Shown: in pieces, positions 54,441 through 64,000 of the stretch
How positions within the stretch are numbered: position 1 is the first letter of the stretch
Layout: the number at the start of each line of letters is the position of its first letter
Assembly: GCF_022605725.1 (NCBI RefSeq)
Contig: NC_065546.1
Span: forward strand, 40,358,227-40,422,226
DNA length: 64,000 nucleotides
Direction: 5' to 3'
DNA from: Anthonomus grandis grandis
Taxonomy: Eukaryota > Arthropoda > Insecta > Coleoptera > Curculionidae
Position numbers and translations under genes: made by a program
The notes under the pieces: model-generated
Told to the model about the DNA's origin: nothing
Databases searched by the model: none
The model's input: the letters and a program-made list of their open reading frames with translations, nothing else

Positions 54441-56221
54441 CAGTGTGGTGACTTTAACTGGAATAAATTCAGTTAAAACTAATCAAAATTTATCTCGCAA
54501 AATTCCTGAGACCCGTCGATTTTTGTTTATTTTTTTTCACATTTCAAGATAGTTTTTGTATTTTTTCACCTACTAAAGCCTACCTAATGGAAAGCCACTT
54601 TTTTTAAACTCTCATTGAAAAGAGCCCTTTTTCTTGATTAAATTGCTCTATTTACTTTTGTGATTATCTAAAGCAGAAATACGAAAAAAAACCATTAAAT
54701 TATTAAAAATTGCGTTTAATGTATAAGATGCTCAAAATGAGCACCATTTACTTGTTGGCAAAGCCCAAGACGATAATAAAATTCGTTTCTGACATTTTCT
54801 AACACTTCTGGAGATATTTGTCGGATTTCTTGCCTAATACGTTCTTTGAGTTCGTCTAGGTTTCCTGGTTTGCTCATATAAATTTGACTTTTCAAATGTC
54901 CCTACAGAAAAAAATCAAGTGGAGTGAGATCGGGAGAACGTGCCGGCCACTCGATTGCACCCCTTCTACCAATCCATCTGTTTGGAAAATTGTTATCTAA
55001 ATACTGGCGTACATTACGGGCATAATGTATGGGAGCACCATCTTGTTGCATCCAGATTCTTTCATCATACAAATCTGGATCGAACTGACTCGGATATAAG
55101 GCACATAAGACTGGAACTAGTTCATGTTCAAGAAATTCTAGATATCTTTCCCCAGTTAAAGTATCATTGAAGAATATGGGCCCTATAACTTGTCTGCCAA
55201 TTATGCCAGCCCAAACATTAGTTTTCTGGAGATATTGTGTATTAGTTTCCCTTACCCAGTGTGGGTTCTCGTTAGACCAGTAGCGACAGTTCTGCTTATT
55301 AACATGGCCATTTAGGGTGAATGTAGCCTCATCAGAAAAAAGATCCCCTCCGAAGATATGCGATTTTCGTCAATGGCGTTCATCATTAATTCACAGAACT
55401 GAACTCTGCGATCTGGATCGTCTTCCAATAACTCTTGAACAGGTTGCATTTTATAAGGTCTTTGTTTGCACTTTTTAAAATTTTTAGCACAGGTTTATGA
55501 TGAATAGAGTTTTCGCGAGCTACTTTTCTGGCTACAGTTACCGGATTTTCTTCCATCGCTAACGATACATTTAATTGGGTGTTTTCATCGATTTTAGAAG
55601 GCCTTTGTCTTGAAACATCCCTCACGTGCCCAACTTCTCGAAATCTGCTTTCGATTTTACTAACCGTACCTTCGTTAATAGGTGGCAAATCTGGATATTT
55701 CTGCCTGAATAAGTGGACAACCTCTAGCTGAGTACGACTTCTGTCCCCATAACCAATCATCATTAAGATTTCAATCTTGTGGCATTCGGATAAATAAGGC
55801 ATTTTTTCAATATAAGTTAACTTATTTAACAACTGGTTGAAATTCACTTTAACAGTGACACCACAACAATGTCAGGAAATGTCTCGATACTAATAAAATA
55901 AACAAACATGCCAAAAATTTACCAACACAAAATATTTCGAGACTTTTAATAATTTAGTGGTTTTTATTTTTTTTTCGTATTTCTCCTTTAGATAATCACA
56001 AAAGTAAATAGGGCAATTTAATCAGGAAAAAGGGCTCTTTTCAATGAGAGTTTAAAAAAAGGGTTTGGGTTAATTTGGACCCCCCCTGTACGTGAAAAAA
56101 TACAAAAACTATCTTAAAATGTGAAAAAAAAATAAACAAAAATCGACGGGTCTCAGGAATTTTGCGAGATAAAATTTGATTAGTTTTAACTGAATTTATT
56201 CCAGTTAAAGTCACCACACTG
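54441..56221 (-). mobile_element. DD41D transposon (1781 bp), nearly intact
   Basis: Long inverted repeats of about 265 bp (54441-54705 and about 55950-56221) begin CAGTGTGGTGACTTTAACTG, with TATA at both flanks. Within the right repeat, 56060-56095 carries extra sequence, GGACCCCCCCTGTACGTG, absent from the left. It encodes one transposase with few lesions. Confidence 0.92.
54716..55847 (-). pseudogene. DD41D transposase, best preserved copy
   Basis: MPYLSECHKIEILMMIGYG, with a possible start 15 codons earlier, opens the first helix-turn-helix. RQRPSKIDENTQLN and VARENSIHHKPVLKILK follow, then a frameshift near 55450. ENRISSEG is followed by another shift and FSDEATFTLNGHVNKQNCRYW (first Asp). 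NVWAGIIGRQVIGPIFF follows. QQDGAPIHYARNVRQYL and EWPARSPDLTPLDFFL carry the second and third Asp with exactly 41 residues between. The following Trp codon of LWGH is TAG. NGAHFEHLIH ends it. Two shifts and one stop separate it from a full gene. Confidence 0.92.
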
Positions 56222-56224
56222 TAT

Positions 56225-57290
56225 ACAGATATGTATATGAGCAAGTGAAATTGAGTTACCTATAATGTCCGAAAATTTGTAAATTTGTCAACAGTAATGA
56301 TATTAAATATAAATTCTTTGAAACGCATTTAGGTATATTTTCTTATTTTAAATAATATTAAACACCCTTCAAAATAGTATTTTAAGGGTGAATTCCGAGA
56401 ATATTTATCTAAAGCACTATAAGCTATTTAGACAATTTGTCTAAACTTAATTTAATGTTTAACCACAAATCAAAGAGGTACTTTACAAGTGGCCACCCTT
56501 AACGTAAGAAGCCATTTAAAAGCTTTAAGGGTTTACATTTGTAATGAAAGTTTTTATCTTGGTTTTGCGTCCTTAATACCGAAATAATATCAATCGAACA
56601 TCTGTCATTTGTTAAAATTGATACTGTGGTAGTCGCTTTTAAGTGTAGCTGCGTGCCCACCAAGATTAGTAATTTGACAAAATGCTAAAAAATTTCCTTA
56701 AGCTATCAAAAATAAAACTGAATATATAATTTTCTCTTAAAATTTGCGCAAAAAAGTTTTTTTTTGGAAGAATGAAACGTAAAAAAAATTAATAAGTATT
56801 TTATTTCAGACAATTAAAAAGAAAACTGTTTCAAATATTAAAAATAATATTGATATTGATTTAGCATAAATAGCTACATAGAAAAACCAATAAATTCCTC
56901 AAAAATCAATAAAAATAAAAATACATATAACAACAATTCTTATACACCTAATAAGGGAAAGTCGCCGCCTTATTATGCTGTAGATTCAATATTTTCATTA
57001 AAATTTAAAAAAAAACTATAATAATATCAAATTTAACTAACAAACCAAATACGCCAAATATGGAAAAGGAGTTGTTATTTTGTAATTTATTCTTGTAATA
57101 TTTGGTCATTTGCTTCTTTTTTCCACAAAATTCGGAAAAAAATCGATATTACTTTGTTAAAAAAATTGCATAAAATTTAAGTGACTTTTTCGGCTTTGTT
57201 TTATTATATTTTAGTAATAAGTTCTGATCAAAAAATGTATTTTTTTTTTATTTAATTAATTCTTGAAAAAGGTTCTTTTTTCTTTTGAAA
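56225..57290. other. AT-rich dan downstream sequence
   Basis: I see no transposon or gene motif. Long A and T runs dominate. Confidence 0.4.
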
Positions 57291-58900
57291 ATAAAGCTAA
57301 TTTTTGATGTCAGAAAACTGTAATCTTTTTAATTGCAACTTACTCATTTTTGTAACCTTTTAAATTTATGTTGATAATAATTGGTTAAAACTTAACGATG
57401 TTTTTCGTAATGTAAAAAAAAATTATTTAATTTTCATAAATAGAAATTTTAAAAAAAACCTTGTCAAAAATTTCTGTAGAATTTATTTTTGAAGTTAAGT
57501 TATGAGTAAAAGAATCATTAAAATAAAAAAAATTTATACGACAATTTTTTTTAAAGATTTATAAGACAAAAATTTATGTAGAATTAATTTTTGAACTTAA
57601 GTTATGAGTAAAAGAATCATTAAAATAAAAAAATTATATTCAATTTTTTAAATTAGAAAATTTTTCTAAAATAAGTAAAAATATTTAAAATTTTTTTAAA
57701 TTATTTATCAGGCGTAAATTTACAAAAATACTTGCAAGAAATTATTAATGAATTTATATCTAAAATCAAAAATCTGCCCTAAAAACAAATCAAAAATTTA
57801 TAATGTACAATGAAAAAAAATCGTTAATGAAAATTTATATAAAACTAAATGACCGAGAAATGAACAAAATTAAAAAAATATATTTTTATATAAAGTGAAA
57901 ACAGAAAAATTACTCTAAAATGGTTAATATATGATTGTATAATAATATATTATCGAATTTATTTTTAAATCAGAAAACCGTCCAAAGGTGAGTTCAAGAT
58001 TATTAAAATAAAAAATGTAGTTTAATTTTCATAGTGTAATTAAAAAGAATTTCTGTGGAATTAGATTTAAAAGTTAAGTTATAAGTAAAACAATGAGTAA
58101 AAGGATAAAAAAATAAAAAAATTCATGAGACAAATTAAAAAAATTACGTGTCAAAAACTAATATTCATTTATTGTTTCAAATTAAAAAATTTTCTAAAAT
58201 AAGTAAAACCATTATATAAATATTCATGAAGCGTAAATGCGCAAAAGCATTTGCAAAAAATTAGTATTGAATTTATATTTAAAATCAGAAAGATGTCCAA
58301 AAAAATCACTAAAAAAAATTTATAATGTATAAATTTAAAAAAAAATTGCTCGTTAATAAAAATTAATAGAGATTTATTTTTGAAATTAGAAAACTGATTG
58401 AGTAAAAAATTTAAAAAAATTAAAAAAATTGTTTCTTTTTTATAAAGTGAAGTAAAAATTTACTTTAAAATTATTAATATATTATTGTATAATTATATGT
58501 ATATTTAAACTATATAATATTGAACTTATTTTTAAATCAGAAAACTGTTCTAAAATTAGTTCAACATAACTAAAATAACAAAAAAATATTTAATTAATAA
58601 TTTTTTTCCTATTAGTTACGTGCAAAAATTAATATTTATTTTTTTTTTAAATAAGAGTGAAGAATCATAATAAAAAATTATTTTCTATAATATATTAATA
58701 AGAAAAAAAAATTTTATTTAAAATTCATACTGAATTAATTTTTGAAATCAGAAAACTATACCAAAATGAATATAAAATCATTCAAATGTAAAAAAAATAT
58801 ACGTAATAAATTTGTTATTGAATTAAAAATTTGGTTGTTAAAAAATTATATTGAATTTATTTTTGAAATCAGAAGACAAGTTACGTTAAATTCCGTCAAA
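57290..58900. repeat. Degenerate AT-rich tandem array, about 103-bp period
   Basis: A core like GAATTTATTTTTGAAATCAG, then AAAACTG, recurs at about 57297, 57479, 57581, 57750, 57955, 58058, 58269, 58370, 58522, 58732 and 58853. Several spacings are 101-103 bp and several others 205-211 bp (two periods). The pair at 57479/57581 is the best preserved, sharing about 40 nearly identical bases. It looks like an old minisatellite. Confidence 0.55.
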
Positions 58901-59864
58901 AAATTAAGAACTAATTTATTCAACAAAAAGGATAGCTAGATTTTTTTCTATGAATTTTTGTATTAAAATATGCAATGAAATAAAAAAATATATATATTCT
59001 AGACGATTTCATGAGGAAATGAAATAAAACAAAACGTAATACAAGGGCCCAAGAACGTTTATTAATTTTGTATAAAAATACTGTAGTTATAAATAATCAT
59101 AAAAAAAAATTAAAAAAACATTCTTAAATCGAAAAAAAAAAACATAATATATTTTGGTAAAGACAATAGCACTAAATAAGTTTATGTACTATTAAACAAA
59201 TTACAAATGTACGCACAAAATAAATCACCCTGTACAATTCTGGAGATCATTATTGCAATTAATATTAAATGAATCCTAAATCATTTTAAGCGTATATTGC
59301 AAATCATAAGTTACCCTAAATAATAATACTTTGGTAGGAAGAAACTAATTATTATACAAACATTTAATTATTATAAAAAAAATTGAGCAAATAAATGACC
59401 TTCGGTAATAATAAGTTTGGCATCAACAACAATTAGATAAATTTCGATAAATTAAATACAGAGACTCTTCAAAAATTCCCAACAATTTTTAAGTTATGCG
59501 AGTATTAAAAATTTGTGCGCAAATTAATAAAGTTTTTCCGTGAAAAGTCTCTAGCACACAGTATAATATATTATATACAATTATTATTACATACATATAA
59601 GGTAACATTCAGGAACTTTTTACAAAAAAATGTTAAGATTAACTATTATACAATCTGACTAAATCTTAACAGCCATCAGCAAGTGCTTTGGTTAGTTCAC
59701 ACTTTTGCCACAGGGATTGAATAAGATATTTATTTAAATATTATACAACTAAATGGATACCCTGTTTAATCCTTTTATTTTTTTGAGCTTAGACGAAAAT
59801 TTGTACTAAAAATTTCGGCGCTTTAAACCAAAAAAAAAAATCTTGCAATAAAGGAAATATCAAA
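58900..59864. other. Probable 3' flank of dan
   Basis: AT-rich with no open frame of interest. On the minus strand (dan orientation), AATAAA-type signals occur near 59730 and 59050, either of which could end the transcript. CACCCTGTACA at 59227 resembles a transposon tip but has no partner here. Confidence 0.4.
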
Positions 59865-61304
59865 TTACTTCCTCCTGACTTTGTTTCTGCTCTGGTCACT
59901 CTTTCTATCCAACCCACTCTTCAGATTCTTAATCAAGCTTTGGACTGTATGGAGCTGTAGAGTGGTCACAGAAGGATCGCTACAGTTCTCTAGCCAATGA
60001 AGAAATTTTTCACCATTTTCAATAGCTTCTTGAGCATCCATACCATCATAATCCTCCTCCTTGTTTACGTCACAGCTAATACTGTTATTGTTCAACAACA
60101 AATTATCCAAGACAGAACGATTCTTACTGACAATCTTTGGTTTATCTTCTTTAACAGTATCATTTTCACTGTTCACATCCCTCTCATTTGTATTCTTAGT
60201 CAATTGATGATACAATATCTGAGGCTGTTGAGTGGCTGTCTGAGGTGCCTGAGGTGGTGCCTCTGGTTGTACCATTGGCTGTATATTCCGCAGCTGAGAG
60301 AAACCATAATTCTGTTGATACCAGCTCCAGAGTCTCAACTGTTGATTGGCCTGGTCGACTAAAGAGGTGGATGTAGTGGTACTTCCCCCTGCGGTAGAAG
60401 TAACTGGAGGTGCATTTGAAGTCGCTGAGCTGATTGTAGAGGGTTGACTGCTTAGGTTTAGCAACGATTGTTGTCTAAGCCAATAGGAAACTGAGTCGTA
60501 GACGGTGGGTTGTTGCTCAATGTTTGTTATTTTGTCTCTTTTATCCACGGTGGTAAGTAAGCCGCCATTGGTCTGCGGAAGACTACTGGTGGCAGGAACC
60601 ATTTTAGTATCTACTGCAATGGTTGGTTTCACATTGGGTTGTTGCTGTAAGACTTTTTGTTGCTGCTGTTGGTAGTACCAGCTCTGATAAGCGGTTCTCC
60701 ATTGCACGAGAGCGGCGGTGAGGTCGGCGAAATTGTTGGAGCCGCTAAAAGAGGACATTAGCACTTCCGGTACATCGAGGCCCAGTTCAATAGCCAATCT
60801 ATCAAGTTCCCCTCTGTTTTTTTCAGTCCCGTTTTCCTGTCGATCTTTTTCTGAGGTTTGTATATTGGTTTTAGGAGTGGTATTGGTGATGACCTGTGAT
60901 TCAGGGTTCTTGGTGGTGCGTAAGTTAAGCGGCGAATTTTCCGGGTCCGATTTAGGATACTCCGATGAGTTTGCTTCCGAATTTGGTGAGTATGAGCAAT
61001 TTGAAACGTCTGAGCTTTTCATGCTCAGATTGTAAGGTTGATCATCCTGGAGTTTTCTGCGTTTGGCGGGTAAGTAATTAAGGTTCTCGGTTGGTTCTTC
61101 TGGGCTTGAGGGGCTGGTACGTACCTGATAGCTGATCTTTTCTTGATTTTTGCACCAGCCTCGTAAAGTAGATTCTGGCACGCCTATGTCCCGTGCTACT
61201 GAAGCTTTACTTTCGCCGCCAACACTAACGCGTTTGATAGCGCTTAATTTCTCATGAGCAGTAAGGGATCTCAAAGGTCTCTTGCCGGCTTTTGCTGTCG
61301 ACAT
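59865..61304 (-). CDS. dan: Distal antenna (Dan/Danr-type) Psq-domain transcription factor, 479 aa
   Basis: A nuclear DNA-binding regulator; in Drosophila, Dan and Danr act in antenna and eye specification. Residues about 10-58 are a Pipsqueak/CENP-B-type helix-turn-helix (LTAHEKLSAIKRV, ASVARDIGVPESTLRGW). KRRK at 81-84 may be a nuclear signal. PYNLSMK (90-96) and PLNLR (125-129) resemble CtBP-binding motifs. The middle has aromatic/Gln-rich blocks (QWRTAYQSWYYQQQQQ at 201-216; SYWLRQQSLLNLS at 273-285; LRLWSWYQQNYGF at 323-335). VLDNLLLNNN (398-407) and the C-terminal block (EAIENGEKFLHWLENCSDP, 426-444) are Dan-like. It is a single uninterrupted exon. The ATG has an AAAATG context. I cannot separate dan from danr with certainty. 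Confidence 0.92.
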   Translation of the reverse strand: MSTAKAGKRPLRSLTAHEKLSAIKRVSVGGESKASVARDIGVPESTLRGWCKNQEKISYQVRTSPSSPEEPTENLNYLPAKRRKLQDDQPYNLSMKSSDVSNCSYSPNSEANSSEYPKSDPENSPLNLRTTKNPESQVITNTTPKTNIQTSEKDRQENGTEKNRGELDRLAIELGLDVPEVLMSSFSGSNNFADLTAALVQWRTAYQSWYYQQQQQKVLQQQPNVKPTIAVDTKMVPATSSLPQTNGGLLTTVDKRDKITNIEQQPTVYDSVSYWLRQQSLLNLSSQPSTISSATSNAPPVTSTAGGSTTTSTSLVDQANQQLRLWSWYQQNYGFSQLRNIQPMVQPEAPPQAPQTATQQPQILYHQLTKNTNERDVNSENDTVKEDKPKIVSKNRSVLDNLLLNNNSISCDVNKEEDYDGMDAQEAIENGEKFLHWLENCSDPSVTTLQLHTVQSLIKNLKSGLDRKSDQSRNKVRRK

Positions 61305-62236
61305 TTTATCAATGAATATTCACTTGTTAAATTACGCACAATAAAACCACGTGTCTGCGTCGTAGGATGCGCATGAAGTTATTGTTTTTTTTTTTTTAAC
61401 TTTTAAACACCACAGTTGTTTCGGCAGCACATAATAAAGAAAAAAATATTTTTTTCAAAGAGCTTTGTTTACGCGACGAACGTTGACCACGCAAGTTGAA
61501 CACCGAACACTTCGACTATTCGCGACGAACGCTAAATACGAACTACCGCGCGAATCTCTCTCGCGGTGGGTTTCTTGAGAGGCTCGCTCGCTGGTCACTC
61601 GGTTCCTTTGTCCGGTTTTAGATCAATACTTGGGAGATCGGACTTCACTAACTATAGAGCGGGCGCAAGGTCCGACAACGGCTACTGAGGGTATGGTATG
61701 CCAATGGTATGGTTCGCGTGCAGATTGACGCGTCACCCCACCACCCCCATGGGTTGTTACGTCCCTCACCCTTCGTCGCGCGGCACCCTTGCCCTCGTGT
61801 TATTAGGTGAAGGGGATGTTTTGCGCGAAGGCACTTTTACGCAGCCCGAAGAATCATCATCTCTGCGATATCGCAATGTTTTACGTCACGTGCGTCGAAC
61901 AGCTGATGCGTGCCGCCAACCCTCCCCACACATCCTTGAATATCCGGCATTATTATATCAGGACACATTAAGAATTATCGAAATCGCATTATACAGTGAT
62001 TTTATTTCAAAACAAACTACTAGTACTACTAGTACCCTTAATCACTGCAAAAAAAACAAAAAAAAAACGTCAATTTAGATATATACTTGCAGACGTTTAA
62101 GTTTATATTTGATAAAGTTGTAAATCACCTCCTCACCTCCAACTACCCTCACTTTGATATATCAAATACAAACGCCCATCATGTACTAGTAAGTGTCTAT
62201 TCAACTGTGCTAAAGAAAATTAAATCGGTTGATGTA
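61305..62236 (-). promoter_or_regulatory. GC-rich 5' region of dan
   Basis: The region upstream of the start codon is CpG-rich relative to the surroundings and free of transposons up to about 62236. CGCGACGAACG occurs twice (61472-61482 and 61521-61531). CACGTG E-boxes lie at 61348-61353 and 61887-61892, and CAGCTG at 61900-61905. No TATA box stands out. An open frame at 61698-62078 on the plus strand has no domain and is probably chance. The transcription start cannot be placed. Confidence 0.5.
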
Positions 62237-62420
62237 CAGGGTTTCCCAAATTCGTAAACTAGAAGAGTTACAACATCGGTTAAATTGAGGCAAAGTTGCG
62301 CAATTTGGTGCTCATTAAAATGCCCTTTTGAAATTTCAAAAATTCCGAATAGTTCCGAAGCCATTTGAAAAAAAACGAATATTCGCGATTTCATTTTTAT
62401 TTTTTTACGACTCTATTTGA
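62237..62420. repeat. Transposon tip or short non-autonomous copy
   Basis: CAGGGTTTCCCAAATTCG follows TA at 62235-62236 and resembles the DD41D tips. No partner end or transposase is seen nearby. Confidence 0.45.
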
Positions 62421-62484
62421 GCAGATATAACAAAATAAATTACTCTTTCTCATTGCTACTTTCTCTATTTTACATAATGGTGTC

Positions 62485-62530
62485 GTCAGATTTTCAAACC
62501 GACGTTTCGTATTTAAGCTGTCATCATCTA
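62485..62530 (-). repeat. Penelope/hammerhead-like motif, minus strand
   Basis: On the minus strand, GATGATGACAG (62528-62518) is followed by ACGAAACGTCGG. A 6-bp stem then forms between CGTCGG and CTGACG. It shares the pattern with 30479 and 51745, but the base after the last stem does not fit an active hammerhead. Confidence 0.35.
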
Positions 62531-62741
62531 ATATTTTTTTGTTAAATACGGCCCTGAATTTTTTATTAAAGATTTTAAGAGCACCTTATGTTCCGAAAAC
62601 AATATCGCACTTATTCAAAAATTTTATATTAACAGATATTTCCATAAGGATGTGTTAAAGAGAAAGACCAGAAATATATTTTTAATAGGATCAAAAACGT
62701 TTTCTTTACAATAACAACAAAAAAAAAGGTTAATAAATAAT

Positions 62742-64000
62742 ACAATAAATAATAATAATAATAATAAATATTTTTTATGTGCATAGAAGAAACAAAAAAA
62801 TACAAGTTTACAAAATCTAGTAATAAATACGCAAATAAAAGGCCTACAAATTCAGAATTCTGCCATGGCAGATTCTGGTCTTTAACATTGTGGCCCCACA
62901 CTTCATTAAAAAAAAATGGTAATTTCAGTAACGCTCATTAACAGTAACGCTTAACTAATAACTGATTAAATACAGCATTTTCTTTATAGTAGGTTCATAT
63001 ACCTAATAAACCTACATATAAAAGTTCTAAATTCTAAATTTGACAGTTTATTATCAAGCAAAACAATACACATTGCAAATACCCAAAAAACAGATAAAAT
63101 GTTTTGTTAAATAACAAAAAATAGAAAAATTATTACAGACAATAAATAAAATGATCCCAATACCAAAAATTGTAATAAATTACTCAAGAAAACAACCATT
63201 CAAAAAGTTAAAAAAGAAGAACTTAAATTATATACCCTGCTAAATCATTATATGTACAATCATCCTATTACGAAAAGTATTACAAGAAATTGGTAATCGG
63301 TCCGGATCCAAATTTAAAGAATTTATTTGATAAGCAAAATTGTAAGAAAATGATCGTTTAAATAACTGTGTTTTATGTCTCAGAATGAGAATAGTATTTC
63401 TTCTTAAATTTTAATGGTGTACATCATTTCTAAAAGTTATTTTTTGATAGAGATAGGGCGGACTACGATATATTAAAATTTAAAAAAAAAAATGTTAAAG
63501 AATGAGCAATTCTTCGATTATGCATATTAAGCCATCCAAGTTCGTAAAGTTTATGGGAAATGCGGTTTCTCCTGAGAGTTTTGGAGCTTTTGCAGTCTAC
63601 CCCTAACCTCATAATCAAGACACCAGCCATACACTACATCACAGTAATTACATTGTGAAAGGACCAATGAATCACATAAAAGCTTCTTAATATCATTACT
63701 TAAATAGTGTCTATGCAAATAAATTAATTTTAAAGCAAGATATGCCTTTTTAAGAATATTAGACACGTGATGTTTAAAACGAATATTATTATCTACTATA
63801 ATGCCCAAACTCTTACATTTGTCAACAACTGGAATTCTTTCGTCCCCCTATTTAATGTTTATATCATTTAAAATATTATTTACATTAGTTCGATTAACTA
63901 TGAATATTATAGATGACTTCGAAGGATTTAATTTTAATAAATGCTTTGAAGAAACATCACAAATAGCTTGTAAATCCTGATTAATTTTAAACTTATTAAA
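62742..64000 (-). mobile_element. LINE, minus strand, running off the window
   Basis: The reverse-transcriptase C-terminal half reads leftward: HLLKLNPSKSSIIFIVNRTN, CKSLGIIVDNNIRFKHHVSN, LVLSQCNYCDVVYGWCLDY, then, after a frameshift, YELGWLNMHNRRIAHSL. An (ATT)n-like tail at about 62742-62770 is probably its 3' end, as in the copy ending at 37243. The palm motifs would lie beyond position 64000. A stop near 63840 and the frameshift make it a pseudogene. Confidence 0.78.

Noticed and set aside
54175..54552. Possible exon with GTAAGT donor before the DD41D element
   Set aside because: There is no ATG start, the frame runs into the transposon repeat, and the downstream part is low-complexity. 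The splice pattern may be chance.
57290..58900. CRISPR array
   Set aside because: The repeats are degenerate, AT-rich and about 103 bp apart with no unique spacers, in an insect genome.
60718..61035. Plus-strand open frames within dan
   Set aside because: They are antisense shadows of the dan coding exon.
61698..62078. 126-codon open frame upstream of dan on the plus strand
   Set aside because: It lies in GC-rich promoter DNA, shows no domain, and ends in a Thr-Ser and Lys-rich low-complexity stretch. Chance is more likely than a gene.

Overview
This window is nuclear DNA of an insect, probably a beetle. I infer this from its AT-richness, short GT-AG introns, Tc1/mariner, pogo, PIF/Harbinger and Jockey-type elements, and the single recognisable host gene. 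That gene is an orthologue of distal antenna (dan), on the minus strand at 59865-61304. The order 'beetle' is inference only.

Apart from dan, almost every open reading frame belongs to a transposable element, most of them broken and many nested. The dominant group is a Tc1/mariner-superfamily family with a DD41D catalytic spacing (rosa-like), TA target sites and CAGGGTG-type tips. I count eleven copies or fragments: 225-1600, 2218-5409, 9190-9750 plus 12771-13150, 16248-17958, 18715-19215, 21130-25712, 23091-24416, 38346-43639, 44236-45010, 46489-48566 and 54441-56221. The other DNA transposons are an apparently intact DD34D mariner (9758-11052), a broken Tc1 (14732-16128), a PIF/Harbinger element with two interlocked genes (27827-29651), two pogo/Tigger-like elements (about 30700-33090 and 51060-53394), and a 3.07 kb terminal-inverted-repeat element (39413-42481) carrying an uncharacterised arthropod protein family. 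Non-LTR retrotransposons (Jockey-like, and R4/Dong-like relics) and Penelope-like traces fill much of the rest.

Layout: 1-13 kb is nested DD41D elements, LINEs and the mariner. 13.3-14.2 kb is a probable host stretch with a GC-rich island. 14.6-18.5 kb is a long hairpin element split by a Tc1 and a DD41D element. 18.7-21.1 kb holds transposon and LINE fragments. 21.1-25.7 kb is a three-level nest: a DD41D element cut by a 1.5 kb foldback that is itself cut at its exact centre by another DD41D element. 25.7-27.7 kb is non-TE sequence with a GC-rich island. 27.8-29.7 kb is Harbinger, 30.7-33.1 kb pogo-like, 33.6-37.2 kb two LINEs, and 37.3-38.3 kb GC-rich non-TE sequence. 38.3-43.6 kb is a DD41D element split by the 3 kb element, 43.7-44.2 kb is non-TE, and 44.2-53.4 kb is more elements and relics. 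54.4-56.2 kb is a nearly intact DD41D element. 56.2-59.8 kb is very AT-rich dan downstream sequence with a degenerate repeat array of about 103 bp period. dan and its GC-rich promoter region lie at 59.8-62.2 kb, followed by a LINE that runs off the window.

Two structures stand out. In the Harbinger element, the transposase gene (+) and the MADF gene (-) each have an exon inside the other's intron. The 3 kb element gives clear ends to a protein family usually annotated only as uncharacterised. No tRNA, rRNA or CRISPR array was seen.
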